A program made the translations under genes and the position numbers. From positions 20,598,001 through 20,662,000 of the forward strand of contig NC_135358.1 in NCBI RefSeq assembly GCF_051622035.1: 64,000 nucleotides of DNA, in the 5' to 3' direction. Origin of the DNA: Arctopsyche grandis. Lineage: Eukaryota > Arthropoda > Insecta > Trichoptera > Hydropsychidae. The notes under the pieces were generated by a model. It was not told the DNA's origin, ran no database searches, and saw only the letters and a program-made list of their open reading frames with translations. Below are positions 37,051 to 48,943 of this stretch, piece after piece; the first letter of the stretch is position 1; each line of letters begins with the position of its first letter.

Positions 37051-40000
37051 TCACAACTGATTCGATTCAAACCGCTCATAAGCGGGCACTCTGAATTGTC
37101 CGGGAAAACCATGGGGTTTCGGAAGGATATTGTCAGCGCTATCTACTTCGTTTGTATCCAACCTTCTTTTGTGCATTCCAAATATCTTGTTGATCATTTT
37201 AGAACGGCCGAAAGAACCGCTTTCGTCACCGTATGACTCAAAATCATCACCATTAGTATCTGGAAGAGAGACGTACGTTCATAAAGAGTCCATAAACATG
37301 AAAATATTTAATATATTATGAATAGTTTACCAAATAAAGAAGGAATTTCTCCAAATTTGTTATGTTCGTTGAATTCCATGACCCACTTTTGAGTGCGTGA
37401 AGTTTTATCGCACGCCGTCGTGATGAGATCGTCTCCTGTCGTCAAACCTTTAGTATCCAAACAAGTCTTGGTAAGAACATGTTTAATTTGATTGCTCTTG
37501 AGCAATTTCCATTCCTGTAATAAAATATGTATTACATAAAATCATAAATACGATACAGAAAATTTATTTAAGATTTTTATTGTACCTGATCCTTTTTCTT
37601 CCCATGACAATCTGACATAATGACAACACGAGATTCAGGAGCATCCCTAATATAAAATAATACGCAATTATAATACAAATATTACAATTTGGGTTCATTA
37701 AAACAAAGTAATTACCTTCTATATTGAACCATAGCGCATTTTTCTTCAGTTCTAAGTTCTCCAGTCAATGTCAAACTCAAATATTGTGAATAGTGTAGTT
37801 CCGGGTGGCAACCATAAACGCCGAGTGATGCCAAAGATTGTTCATCTCTGCCAAGCAAATCGATGCACAGACCCGAAAACCGATTTTTAAACCTGTAAGT
37901 GGGAATTATTGAAATTGAATAATCTGTAAACGGGAAAATTTTCATCATTGAATTTACCAATTTTCACTCACCGTCCATATCCCACAACGTTAGATCCCGG
38001 TACAAACTTTTGGGGATACACATTTTTTAAGTACCAATCAAAAGATTTGCAATGAAGCTTTTCCCGCAATATTTTTCGGTGCGTTATATCACCAATATCA
38101 GGTCTATTCTTAAAAGTAAATAAATTTGTCAATAAGTTTTTTGTCAAACTTTTAACTCGCTGTATTGAAAAAAATATTGGTAACTACCTCTAAGTCTTTT
38201 CGGTGTGAAAAGAAATATTTTGAATAGTCATCCATCCATACTAAAGCTAACCGAGCTGTATTGATTCCTGAAATGGAAAGGCAAAAGCATATAATATACG
38301 AAACTTATCACTTTTACATGCTTAATGTAATGCTTTTTACTGCTTCTGACCTTATATCCTCATTTCCGATTGCTATACAATACAATAGAAATTAAACATG
38401 AGTTTTTCGTAACATACAAACATTTATATTTAAATTGCTATATACATATGTACAAATATTGGATTAAAAAAGTTAGCCGTTGTTAAATCGGCAATAAAAA
38501 ATATGAGTGTACAGATCAAAATAATTTAGGTTTTTGATAAAAATTATAGTAAATTAAAAATAGTGTTCATATGTAATATTCTTATACAATAGCTGTTTCC
38601 TGTGTACAAAAATGTAATATTTTTAAAATGTGAGTATTCATTGTTGATTCAAATATAAATACCGGATATTTATATTTTTGAAATACTAAAAATCAACTGT
38701 GCTTTATGACAACTTTCCGCCTGAATGCAACCATAGGTTTTATTACTATATATCACATATGAACCGTTATATTTTAAAGTAGCGGAAGTCCAATTTTTCA
38801 GTTACAAAAACAATATATCTGTTTGACTTAATTCACAAATTGTTATCACTTATTTTAATTCGATATGTCCAGAATCTCGGAAAAGCAGAATAAACGAACT
38901 ACAGGCCATCAGTATTTTTAAATATTGTTAAACGCAAAACATTATATAAACGCAAACGAGATATTTCTCGAAATTAAGAAAAGTGGACTTATGCCACTTT
39001 CAGTTATAACAGCTCATATTTTATTTAGTATATCGAATCGTTTCAACACATAATAATTTTATTTTAAAGCACACCCAATAAGCGTTTAAAATTTTATAGG
39101 TCGTTCATATTGTTTTTAGTATTTTATCAAAAAAGAAAAAAAAGAAAAATACAAAATACACGGTGATTAAGAATAAAATACTCAATACGAATAGAATAAA
39201 TGAAATAATAAAAACAAATAAATAAATAATATGAAATACAAAAAATAGTAGTTTCACGAAAAAAAATATACCATGAGTATCTCGATCATTTGGAAACTTG
39301 TATGGATGGAATTCTCGGAATACATGGCCGACTCTCGAACAAGGGATGGTCTCTAACAAACCCCCACCTACAAAATTAAATGAATCACTTATTAGTTATT
39401 ATACATTACGTTATTGGATTAATTATTAAATCATAATACATCCATCCTTCGATTTAGATTGTATATTGAATCCAGAAAAATACATTCTGTACTCTATATA
39501 CATACATACATATGTATGTGCAGTAAAAATATCAAATCTGACTTTATTAATATGTAAAAACAATTATGAAACATTTAGGCAGATGTTATATTAGCAGTGA
39601 CGTAACAAGGGGAGGGGATGGGGGTATCGATACCCCGGGCGCACCAGTTTTGGGGGCGCTGCGAAGGCAAAAAATATGCCCAGAATATCAAAATGTCATA
39701 TTTTGTAGTAGCTTGAGTTCGTTTCGAAAAATTAAATGTGAGCAGGTTGAAGAATTAAGGTCCATTCATACTAGCACAGTACGTACCGGCAAGTGCACAT
39801 AACCAGCAGTACGAAAAGTATTCTTTGGTATATTTTGTACGGACACATTCATGTATAATGTGGCGTAGACGTAACATGTCAATGTAACGAATCAAGCAAA
39901 ACTGGTTTTCAACTGGCAACTGGAAATATTCACAGACGACGTGACGTCATAGTAGCGAGTGTACGTGTACTAAGTTTTTGAAAACGTCATATTGTGACAG

Positions 40001-43000
40001 TATTGACTCAACAACACGACAAGCAATATTGCGCCGTAACGTCGCGCTCTGTAATGGATGGATGAATATGTAAGCCAATTTTTGCCATGCACTCATCTAT
40101 TTGCTAACAATCCCATGAGCCTGAAACACGCCGATCGGCGTTATTTTTGGAGTATGTAAAAAATAAACAGGAATGTATTTCTGTCAGTGAACCAGACAAT
40201 CATATTGTTGAGTGGACGTGAAGAGGGGGCTTCCAGAATCGGAGAGAAAGACGCGGGAAGTTGTAGAATTCGTTTATTCGTCTGCTCTCGTCGGCGCTCC
40301 AGGACGGAATGGTTTCCAAATAAAGAGCGCCCCATATTTATAGATGTTTGGGCTCAACAACTATTGGTCATTGAGTCAGACGATCCCATTGGCCGTTGCA
40401 TACGGCTCATTCATTCGTAGAGGCCATTTTGGCGGGAACGAGAGATCAGGTGATCTGCGCTAGTAAACCATCGGTCCACAAGCGCCACTCACCTAATCTC
40501 TACGTTATAATATTATATATGTATCCACATGTATATTGCTGTCGGTTCCCTCATCACTGAGGATCGTGACTATGATGTGCGGTCAACCAGCTGCCTCCAT
40601 TCAGTTCTAAATTCGGCCAGGCGAAGACTTGCTACCGTGGAAGCGCCCGTCGCTGCAGATACTTGGTCAGTCCAGCGTGCGGGGGATCTGCCTCTGGCTC
40701 TTCTGCCTTCGACGCTACCAACCACAACCAACCGCTCCAGGCTCTCCTCACCTCTTCGTGCAATGTGGCCGAAGAACTGCAATATACGTTTCAGGCATAT
40801 TGTTGACAATCTATCCTTGATTTTCAATTCTTCAAGAATAGACACATTCGTGCGTTTGTCGGTCCAAGGCACGCGCAGTAGCCGTCTCCAGGACCACATC
40901 TCGAAGGCATCGATTCTCCGTCTATCCGCCGCCTTCATGGTCCACGTCTCGACACCATAAAGGCAGACAGAAAAAACGAGACTCTTCACGAGACGGATTT
41001 TGACAGCAGTTGTAATGGCTCTATTCTTCCAAATCTTCGTTAGTTGTGACATTGCCGATTTTGCTAATGTAATCCGGCGCCGTATTTCCAATTCGCTGCC
41101 GCCGTTGTTAGATATGAGTGACCCCAGATAGACAAAATTATCAACCACATCTATACCGTTTAAAGCTGAGTTGTTGTTTTGCAGCTGTTGGTGACGGTCA
41201 ATTATCATAATTTTTGTTTTGGGGCGGTTTATCTGGAGGCCAAGCACATTACTCTCTGTCTCAACACGACGGATCAGTTCGGCCATTTCTTCATGATTAT
41301 TAGCTATGAGCGTTGTGTCATCCGCATACCGAAGATTGGATAGTTTTTTTCCACCAATGGACACTCCACCCTTCCAACCATCCAGTGCTCTACGCATTAT
41401 ATACTCTCCATATATATTAAATAGGTCTGGAGATAATATACACCCTTGCCTTACTCCACGTTGTACTCGAAAATTTGTCGAGTTTAGCGAATTGATTCGA
41501 ACTACTGCATTGTTATCATTATACAAGTTATGTATTATCTTTACAAGATGCATGGGGACTCCCATGTCCAGTAGAACTTTCCACAGATAGTCCCAGTTCA
41601 CAAAGTCAAAAGCTTTTTTATAGTCTATAAAACAAAGAACGGCTGGAGTTTGAAACTCCCGACATTTTTCAATGAGTTGACGTATATTCAGTATTTGTTC
41701 CCTCGTCCCTTTGACCTTTTACAAACCCTGCTTGTTCGTTCGGTATTTGCCATCCAAGGTAACTGCTCAAACGATCTTTAATTATATACAGCAATACTTT
41801 ACTAGAGTGCGATATTAAGGCTAAGGTCCTGTAATTCTCGCATTTTTTTGTAGATCCTTTCTTGTGTAAGGGAATGAATATTGAATTGACCCAATCTTTC
41901 GGCCATACTCCGTTTACCCAGATCTTGTTGCACATATTACATAGCGCCTTTATCGCAGTTTCACCAAGCTCTTTCAGAAGTTCAGCTTGTATACCATCGC
42001 TGCCAGGAGACTTTTTACATTTCAGTTTCTTTATGGCATTTACAACTTCAGATGTCAAGATGTCAGGCTCCCTGACATCATCAATTAGGGAAACAATTGA
42101 GGTCGACGAACTACCACTGTACAATTCCGAACAGTATTCTTTCCATCGGTTGAGTATCATATCAATATCTGTAAGCGTGTTTCCAAATTGATCATCTATT
42201 GTCCAAGTTTTGGGTGAAAATTTTTGAGTGACGATTTTTACTTTGTGAAAAATATCCCTTGCCTGATTCTTTAATGCGTGTTTTTCTATCTCCTCACATA
42301 TGTCATTTATATATTTAGCTTTATCCCGCCTACAACTCCTTTGAATATCTTTATGTAATATTGCATACCTTTCAAGATATTCTGTCGATGTTATGCCAGT
42401 TTGTTTAAGTCTTTTACGTTCTTTTATCTTAACCCAAGTTGAATCAGAGATAAAAGACTTACGATGTTCATTTTGCGGTGTTTGATGTTTTCTGGCATAC
42501 CGAATTATGAGATCTTTAAAAATTTTCCAAGACTCTTCTACATCTACATTAGGATTTATTTGGAATTCTGCATCTTTTTCTCTGATTACATTGCCAAAAT
42601 TAATTACATCATCATTGGTGAGTTTAATTGCTTTATTTTGATGTCTTTTAATCATTTTCAATTTCAGTCGAAATTTAGCAACAAGTAAGTTATGGTCCGA
42701 TCCGCAATCTGCACCTGGATATGTTTTGACGTTATGTATCGATGATTTCCATCTAGAATTTATTAATACATAATCGATTTGGTTGCGGTGACGATCCCCA
42801 GGAGATATCCAAGTGTACAATCGCCTAGGATGATGTTGAAACCAAGTATTCATAATGGACATTTTATTTTCAATGCAGAAACTTATAAGTTTCTCTCCTC
42901 TCTCATTTTGAATACCCAATCCATATTTACCTACTATGTTATCAATGTTGCTATTATTACCGACTTTGGCATTAAAATCACCAAGAATGATGGTCATTTC

Positions 43001-46000
43001 TTTGTTTGAGATATTTGACAATGTATCGAGTAGTGAAGCATAGAACGCATTTATTTTAATATCTTCGGCATCTGCAGTAGGAGCATATATTTGAAGGATG
43101 TTTAGTTTATACGGATGCGTGTTGAGTTTTAAGTGTATAAGTCTGTCACTTATGGGGTTGTAGCCAATTAGTGCACTGGTTAATTTAGATGCTAAGATCA
43201 CCGCGACACCGCTATGTGACGAATCTTGGTTACCAGAAAAATATATCGTATTTCCATTTGAAGTTTTATAATGGCCGTTGTTCTTCCAGTGCGTTTCCGA
43301 GATTCCGAGTATATCTAGCCTATGACTGTACATCTCTTTCTCAACAACCAGTGTTTTCCCAGGATTCAGGAGTTCTCTAACGTTCCAAGTACCTATTTTG
43401 GATTTGTTCCGTAAAGTTTCTCCAGTCGCATATTTTCCACATGATGCCTGGTGAGTCACATGCATGTGGCCAGTAGCCAATTTCACACCGTGAGACCTGG
43501 AACCTCGAAGGCGCCGGGTGTCAGCCGGAGAGTCAGACTTCTTCACACTTTTATTTTTGTACATCATAGTTATCTTGGGAGAATACTGCAGTGGATTCCC
43601 ACTTCCTTCTACAGCGCAGTAAATGTTTTGACATCTTATACTGGCAGAGCTGCTGCCCACTACCAGGGATTTATTATAGAGTTTCCTTCTCTGTCAAAGA
43701 TGATACGGTACCTTTGAAAACCGGGTTGTGCTTTTGTTAAGCGGCGGCACTTACTCGCCGCTGACCTGAGACCGTCATAGTGTTGTGTGACATTTTATAG
43801 AGTGAAACTTACCACGGATTCACTCATCACCACTCTTATCTCAGCGCTCCTTGTCCAGGACCACCATGTCGCCATGGCAGTTGACTGCAAGAGTCGTTCC
43901 CCTATTTGCAACTTGGGGACCTGAGCGGTTGCATGGAGCTCTGCTCTGAGCTTATTAATTACTCCGTGCGGACGGACGTGTGTTTCCATTTATGATATAT
44001 TTACATATATAGACAGTTTATTCACAATCATAATATTTATGAAATTAGTACCAAACAATAACGTTAACGTTGAGTACAAGTATCCAATATCAAATATTAA
44101 ATTATCAAAACTAAATATTAAATAATTCAACACTCAATATTAAATAATCAATTATGAAATAATTCAACACTCAACATTAAATAATCAATTATGAAATAAT
44201 TCAACATTAAATATCAAACCATTCACTCAATATTAAATATGAAATAATTCAACGTTAAATATTATCAATACTATCATTAATAAATCAATCGACGTTAATA
44301 GTAAATTATTATCAAAAGAAATGTGATCGAAATTATGTGGGTAATTATGTAAATATGAAAATATTATAAATTTAAATTCCATTTAAAAAATATGAAATCA
44401 AGCATAGGTAATGATTCTGAATATGTACTAACTTGCGAGGCGCCAGAAGAGCTACATACTCATCCCAGCACCTCCTCTTTAGCTCCAATTTAACACAAAA
44501 TTCTACATACTTATCGGGAACAACACACAAACACACGTCCGCACCGAGCTCGCTCAACCCGCGATCAAACAGGAATACTACCTGCTAAGCCTTTCCAGGT
44601 AGCATTGAACATGAGTCGTGTAATACGTGTCAATATTTATAAAGACTGGTTTACACCGGAATTTCTGAATTTATAACCATAGCAGAATTTCTCGGTGGAA
44701 ATCCCTAACTGCCGAGTATTTTAGATTTTGGCTTGTCATTTAAATTGTGAGCATTACATTTTAACAATGAAGAAGATGGAACTAGTTTTGGAAAAATACA
44801 TTCATTAATAGACTTATTTTGTTTATTTTATATTATATAGAGTCTAAACACACCTTTTACAGAACTCGAAATCCTCGGCAGTACTTATCTAGGGTTTATT
44901 TGGACTAGCTACAATTTTTATACATGCTTTCTATTGGATTTCTAAATAATTCTAGTTGGAAATGTTGGCGAAATTTTCAGCGTGGCGACAGAAAAATTTA
45001 AAATTTCAACAGAAAAGACGGGTTAATTGACAAAATTCGATAAAAGCAAAGTTTATGACTTTTTTGTAATCTGTATTTCAAACATGCAGACTTTGTATTG
45101 AAAGCAATAATGTGGCGCCAGATTTGAGGCCGACCATCAAAGCAGAAGTTGCATTTAGGACAATGCTTTCAAAACATATAATATATATATTTTGTCTGAA
45201 CACAAAATACTAAGAATTAATAAAGTACAGAAATTCTTATAATTGACTGTATTTCAAGTTCAGTGATATAATACATACTTGACTTTTAGAAGATATCTTC
45301 AAGAGGAGATCTTTAAAGCAAGTGGACAACGTCAACGCATATAATAAATATGGGTTTGGTGCAAACGATCGACAAGCGCCAGACAGACTGAACCACAGAT
45401 TAACTGGATGGCTGCTTTAAACGCAATTCTCGACTTCACGAATGATAGATTGCACATCAGATGACGAGTAACCTTTCGATATGCACAGATGCAATTATTA
45501 AAATTGAGTTGGATCTTTCTGGCGAGTTTAATAATGCAAAATTCGGAACTAAAGTATCAGAAGCACAGAACGTATACAGGGTAGGTATGTCGGGACTTCG
45601 GGTAGATTCCGCTTAGTGTAAGTGCGAACAGTGCGCACGCATAAGGTTCAGTCTGTCTGGCGCTTGTCGATCGTTTGCACCGCATCGAATAAATATTTGT
45701 TTCTTAGCAAATTTTATAAGACGAAAGGAGGGGGGGGGAAACAAAAAAAGTTTGCCCCAGGCGTCATTTACCCTCACTACGCCACTGTTTATTAGTCAAA
45801 CTGAAATCATGCAAATTGAAGGATAGGTCTACTTTAAACTTACACTGCCATATTCTAAAACTCATTTCAAGATTTTCACCACCCCATCCATCCATTTGCT
45901 CGTCGTATGATCCAACCTCCCAAAAGTAGTTTCTTTCTATGGCAAAAAGCCCCCCAGCCATTGTCGGCGATCTATAATCAAATATATGTATATTAAATAA

Positions 46001-48872
46001 ACAATTGAAGCTTCAAATCAATATTGAAGGATAAAAATCAAAACCTCGCAGGTGCTATGTCGCTTTCTCTTCTTTGAAGTTCATCATCGCTCAAAGCAAT
46101 CCAAGTGAAATGACCAGAAAATATAAATCCACCAACCTATTAAAGTTTTAAGATTATTTTATGTGGTCATATAATTATTACATACATATATATGTAGGTG
46201 CAATGCTTAAATTATGTAAAGATTCAATTACCTGGAAAGTAAAACCAGAAGTGCTATAGTAGAAAGTATTGCTATCAATTACGTCGATAATCGGAACTAA
46301 TACAGCTTTGCGCTCCTCTTTGATTCGTTGTAGTAAAGGTCTGAGCCAATCCTTCACAGCTTCACAGTGAGCATCGAGAAAGACGAGAACGCCCCCATGA
46401 GATACTCTAGCTCCGGCGAGTCGGGCACGAATCAAACCGGACCTCTCTTGCAATCTCACTACTTTGACCATATTTTTAGGAAATCTAGTCTCTATGTAAT
46501 AATCTAACTTGGCGCCGAGTTCGGGCAAAGTGGAACAGTCGTCCACGAGTACAACTTCCTGAACGTTTGTACCACCCGTGTTCAACACGCTCCATACGGT
46601 ACGTATAACTACAGAATAAGGCTCGTTGAAGAACACTATAATAACCGAGGCCGATGGCAGATCTTCGTCGTAGTGAACGAAAGCACATTTCGGATCACGA
46701 TAATCTGAAAAGGATGATTGATCATTATGAAAATTTAAGGCGAGTAAAATATTAAAATTCGAGACATTCTCGGTCAACTAACAATGATACGGTGTTGAAT
46801 TAAATATATATAACCTTGTCACACAGCCGATACAGTGTTTAATCAAGTGTTATTATTATGTTTGAAGCGATTAATTTGAATATCAAATACGTGTATACTT
46901 AATGTACGTATATATATTATATTTGTATGAACAGTCTTTATAGATGATAATCTGTGTTTAAATTTTCGTTTTATTTCGTCGGAATAATTAAATTCATGCC
47001 ATTACTTTTTATTCATTCTATAGATATGTAGCAGGGCGATGGAGTCAGAGCATTTCAGGCGGAGTCAGAGTCGTAAAAAATCAACCGACTCTGAGTCTTT
47101 TTTATTATTTTCTTTAATTAATAGTATTTCAATTGAGATAATAATAATTTCTTTATAAAAATCATAAATTATATTAAAAATAAAATCGTTGAATTGTATT
47201 TTGACGTGTTGTGCCCTAAACTGACTGTTTCCTCTATCTCATACTTTTTTATTCTTATTTTTTGATTAAATTGATTTGTTTGTGTGTGAAATTCATACAC
47301 ATACATTATGAATGAACTTACTTTTATTATTTATATCTATTTCATTACCAACAATTCAATAAATCGGTTATGTGTCAATTTTTAGTGATTTTTTAAATTT
47401 ATTTAATTTTTCATATTTTGAAAATCGGTATTATTTTTATTATTAACAATTTTATAACTTGGCAGTAAAAGTCAATGTTACTAAAATCGTTCAAATTTGA
47501 GTCGGAGACGAATCGTAATATAAATTCGGAGTCCGAGTCGGTAAATTTTGATCTGACCCACACCCCTGATAGATTTACTTTTTCATGTAAAATTGATCCT
47601 TTTTCATTTCAGATTAACCCTTTTTCATTTCAAATTGACCCCTTTTTAGAGTCAATTCGAAATGAAAAAAGGTCAATTTGGAATGAAAAAGGTTTAATTT
47701 GAAATGAAAAACCTGTAGTAGAATTTCTCAGACTTTTCCCTTTTGGTCGGTAGCCATTTGAATAAACAGTTTTCAATTTAGTAGTGTATAGATCGACTTT
47801 TAAAACGACATATTTGTTAATTTGTGAATATTTCAAAATCAAAAAGTATTTTTAATAAATTCCACTTTTATATTATTTCAAGTGTGGCTACTATTATAAG
47901 AACTCCGATGTTGAATAACTCAACAGTCGACGATAAATTATCCAAATAATCATAAAGCATATTTGAAAATTTGGAACTATTACAAAATATACAAACATCT
48001 TCATCATCAAGGTATAAAAGCTATATATAGTAAAAAAAAAATCTACCGCTATGTGGTTTTTTAATTCATGCATAAACTATTGCAAAACTTGTTATGTCTA
48101 CAATATAACCATCTCGAAAAGGTTATTTATAAACATCGAAATGTCAATATCGTATTTTTCTTTCTCATTTACAGAATACGATGTGTTTAAATATGACACA
48201 AACAAAACGACGTCTATGAGGACATAACGGGTTTTGCAATTCATCTAGGCGAATGCAAATTCAATTACAAAACCGATATCTCACATTCACGCCGATACGA
48301 TTTAGCATAACTTTTACTTATGCACTAAATTGCATAAGATATATAATTGTCATGAACTTTTTGAATCGAAGTTCATTTTTTGCGCCGACGATTGGGTAAA
48401 AGTAGTGAGCCTTGAAGGGGGAGAGGGGAGGGGGGAGAATGGTGAGAGCAGAATTGATACCCTTGAGGGTCCTGTTGTAGGGGATGATGTCGCTGAGGGG
48501 TTCGTTGAGAGCAATTCTCTTGTAGACGGCTTCGCCCTCGGAAACGAGATCGTCGGGCAAATAAGCCGGCTCCCCGAAAGCCCCCATCTCGGGCTGCTGG
48601 CGAGCTTCGTCACTGCGAATCTGCTCCTCGAGCGAGCGTCGTTGCGGAAGGATCAGGTGTCCTCGCGAGCCCAGGAGCTGAGAGGGGGAGCTGCCGCTGC
48701 CGCTGCCGCTGGTGCTGCTGCTGCCGCTCCACCCCTTCAGGAGAGACGCGCAGTAGCAGAGGAAGAGCAGGCCGAAGCACCATCGCGCGGCCACGATCAG
48801 CCGGCGAGTGCACCAGCGGAGACGAGCGTGCGACACCCCCATTGCGGGCGGCGGCCGCGCCGCTACTGACAT
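37051..48872 (-). CDS. Polypeptide N-acetylgalactosaminyltransferase (pgant/GALNT family)
   Basis: Eleven coding exons, minus strand, in transcription order: 48,872-48,461; 46,704-46,232; 46,136-46,045; 45,971-45,844; 39,367-39,272; 38,267-38,188; 38,108-37,972; 37,892-37,716; 37,646-37,586; 37,514-37,331; 37,259-37,051. Phases agree and give 682 aa. A short Arg-rich cytoplasmic tail and one membrane anchor (about residues 27-45) form a type II Golgi protein. A Ser/Gly-rich stem follows. The GT-A domain starts after [21 protein letters not shown] carries the DxH metal motif, SRVGHVFR the third metal ligand, [15 protein letters not shown] the Gal/GalNAc-T motif. A ricin-type lectin domain (CID, QEW and QKW-type repeats) follows. 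It transfers GalNAc from UDP-GalNAc to Ser/Thr. The last exon adds about 70 residues past the lectin domain, unusual for the family. Intron 4 (6.5 kb) holds a LINE and a MITE. The paralogue is not assigned. Confidence 0.95.
38753..39020 (+). mobile_element. MITE family A, copy 3
   Basis: Begins TCACATATGAACCGTTATA and ends CAGTTATAACAGCTCATA, with an interior collinear with the copy at 8,924 (CGATATGTCCAGAATCTCGG). It lies in intron 5 of the GalNAc-transferase gene. Confidence 0.75.
39594..40075. other. Transposon-end fragments in intron 4
   Basis: CAGTGACGTAACAAGGGGAGG at 39,597 resembles a hAT left end without a right partner. From about 39,758 a GGTCCATTCATACTAGCACAG segment and, inverted, CATTCATCCATCCATTACAG near 40,070 may be ends of another decayed element. 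Confidence 0.3.
40441..40501. other. Compact two-tier stem-loop
   Basis: The outer arms AGAGATCAGGTGA and TCACCTAATCTCT pair over 13 positions with one mismatch. An inner stem GCGCT/AGCGC closes a loop of about 19 bases. It lies 69 bases past the LINE stop codon, on its 3' side, and could be a structured 3' untranslated region of that LINE. Confidence 0.5.
40503..43990 (-). mobile_element. RTE-clade LINE, nearly complete
   Basis: A non-LTR retrotransposon in the same orientation as the host gene, inside intron 4 of the GalNAc-transferase. It has an apurinic-type endonuclease and a reverse transcriptase in one frame, no zinc-knuckle ORF1 and a short 3' untranslated region. The 5' boundary (about 43,990 or further) is uncertain: a GC-richer segment with an open frame at 44,372-44,557 could be more 5' leader. 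No target-site duplication was resolved. Confidence 0.85.
40570..43660 (-). pseudogene. LINE polyprotein: AP endonuclease plus reverse transcriptase, one frameshift
   Basis: Two overlapping-phase frames, 43,660-41,669 (663 codons) and about 41,710-40,570 in another frame, join at a CAAAGGGACGAGGG segment near 41,705-41,718. Endonuclease motifs in order: [46 protein letters not shown] and GSDHNLL. Reverse transcriptase motifs: [31 protein letters not shown] and the catalytic [11 protein letters not shown]. The C-terminus has YGVETWTMK and [12 protein letters not shown], as in RTE elements. The protein would nick target DNA and prime reverse transcription there. A single one-base indel is the only break I saw, so the insertion is young or the break may be a sequencing error. 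Confidence 0.85.
44098..44275. repeat. AT-rich tandem repeat, unit about 40 bases
   Basis: Repeated blocks of AATAATTCAACACTCAA plus ATTAAATAATCAATTATG, about four degenerate units, in intron 4. Confidence 0.75.
44280..45342. other. Intron 4 remainder
   Basis: AT-rich with a GC-richer patch at 44,430-44,600 that may be LINE leader sequence. No exon fits the reading phase here. Confidence 0.4.
45352..45687 (+). mobile_element. MITE family C, copy 2 (336 bp) with 9-bp target-site duplication
   Basis: Ends share GGTGCAAACGATCGACAAGC with the inverse at the right. AATAAATAT flanks both sides exactly (45,343-45,351 and 45,688-45,696). Relative to copy 1 it lacks about 30 bases of the right arm. 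Inserted in intron 4. Confidence 0.85.
45720..45790. mobile_element. Right-end fragment of a hAT-like MITE
   Basis: A G-run followed by TTGCCCCAGGCGTCATTTACC and CACTACGCCACTG, the inverse of CAGTGGCGTAGTG seen in the element at 6,299. The end overlaps the region just 3' of exon 4. No left end found. Confidence 0.4.
47032..47568. mobile_element. GAGTCGG-type MITE (537 bp)
   Basis: Starts CAGGGCGATGGAGTCAGAG and ends, inverted, CAGGGGTGTGGGTCAGATC. GAGTCGGAG-like runs lie inside both ends. Flanks ATAGATAT and ATAGATTT differ by one base if four bases are added to the left end. Such ends occur in arthropod hAT-like elements. Located in intron 1 of the GalNAc-transferase. Confidence 0.65.
47577..47711. 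repeat. Tandem plus inverted repeat of a 20-22 base unit
   Basis: CCTTTTTCATTTCAAATTGA-type units occur in tandem on the left and their reverse complements (AATTTGAAATGAAAAAGG) in tandem on the right, giving an imperfect palindrome. Adjacent to the MITE ending at 47,568. Confidence 0.8.
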
Positions 48873-48943
48873 ATCCCCCCCGAACTACTCACATTCCCGT
48901 CCCCCTTCCCCCGGTGCTGACACACGCTACGGCTGTACTATAC

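Noticed and set aside
44098-44275. CRISPR-like array
   Set aside because: The repeats are AT-rich, degenerate and contiguous without unique spacers, in a eukaryotic intron.
44372-44557. 61-codon frame as an additional GalNAc-transferase exon
   Set aside because: Exons 4 and 5 already join in phase across this intron, and the segment more likely belongs to LINE leader sequence.
48330-48869. 179-codon plus-strand frame
   Set aside because: It is the antisense shadow of the GC-rich first exon of the GalNAc-transferase.
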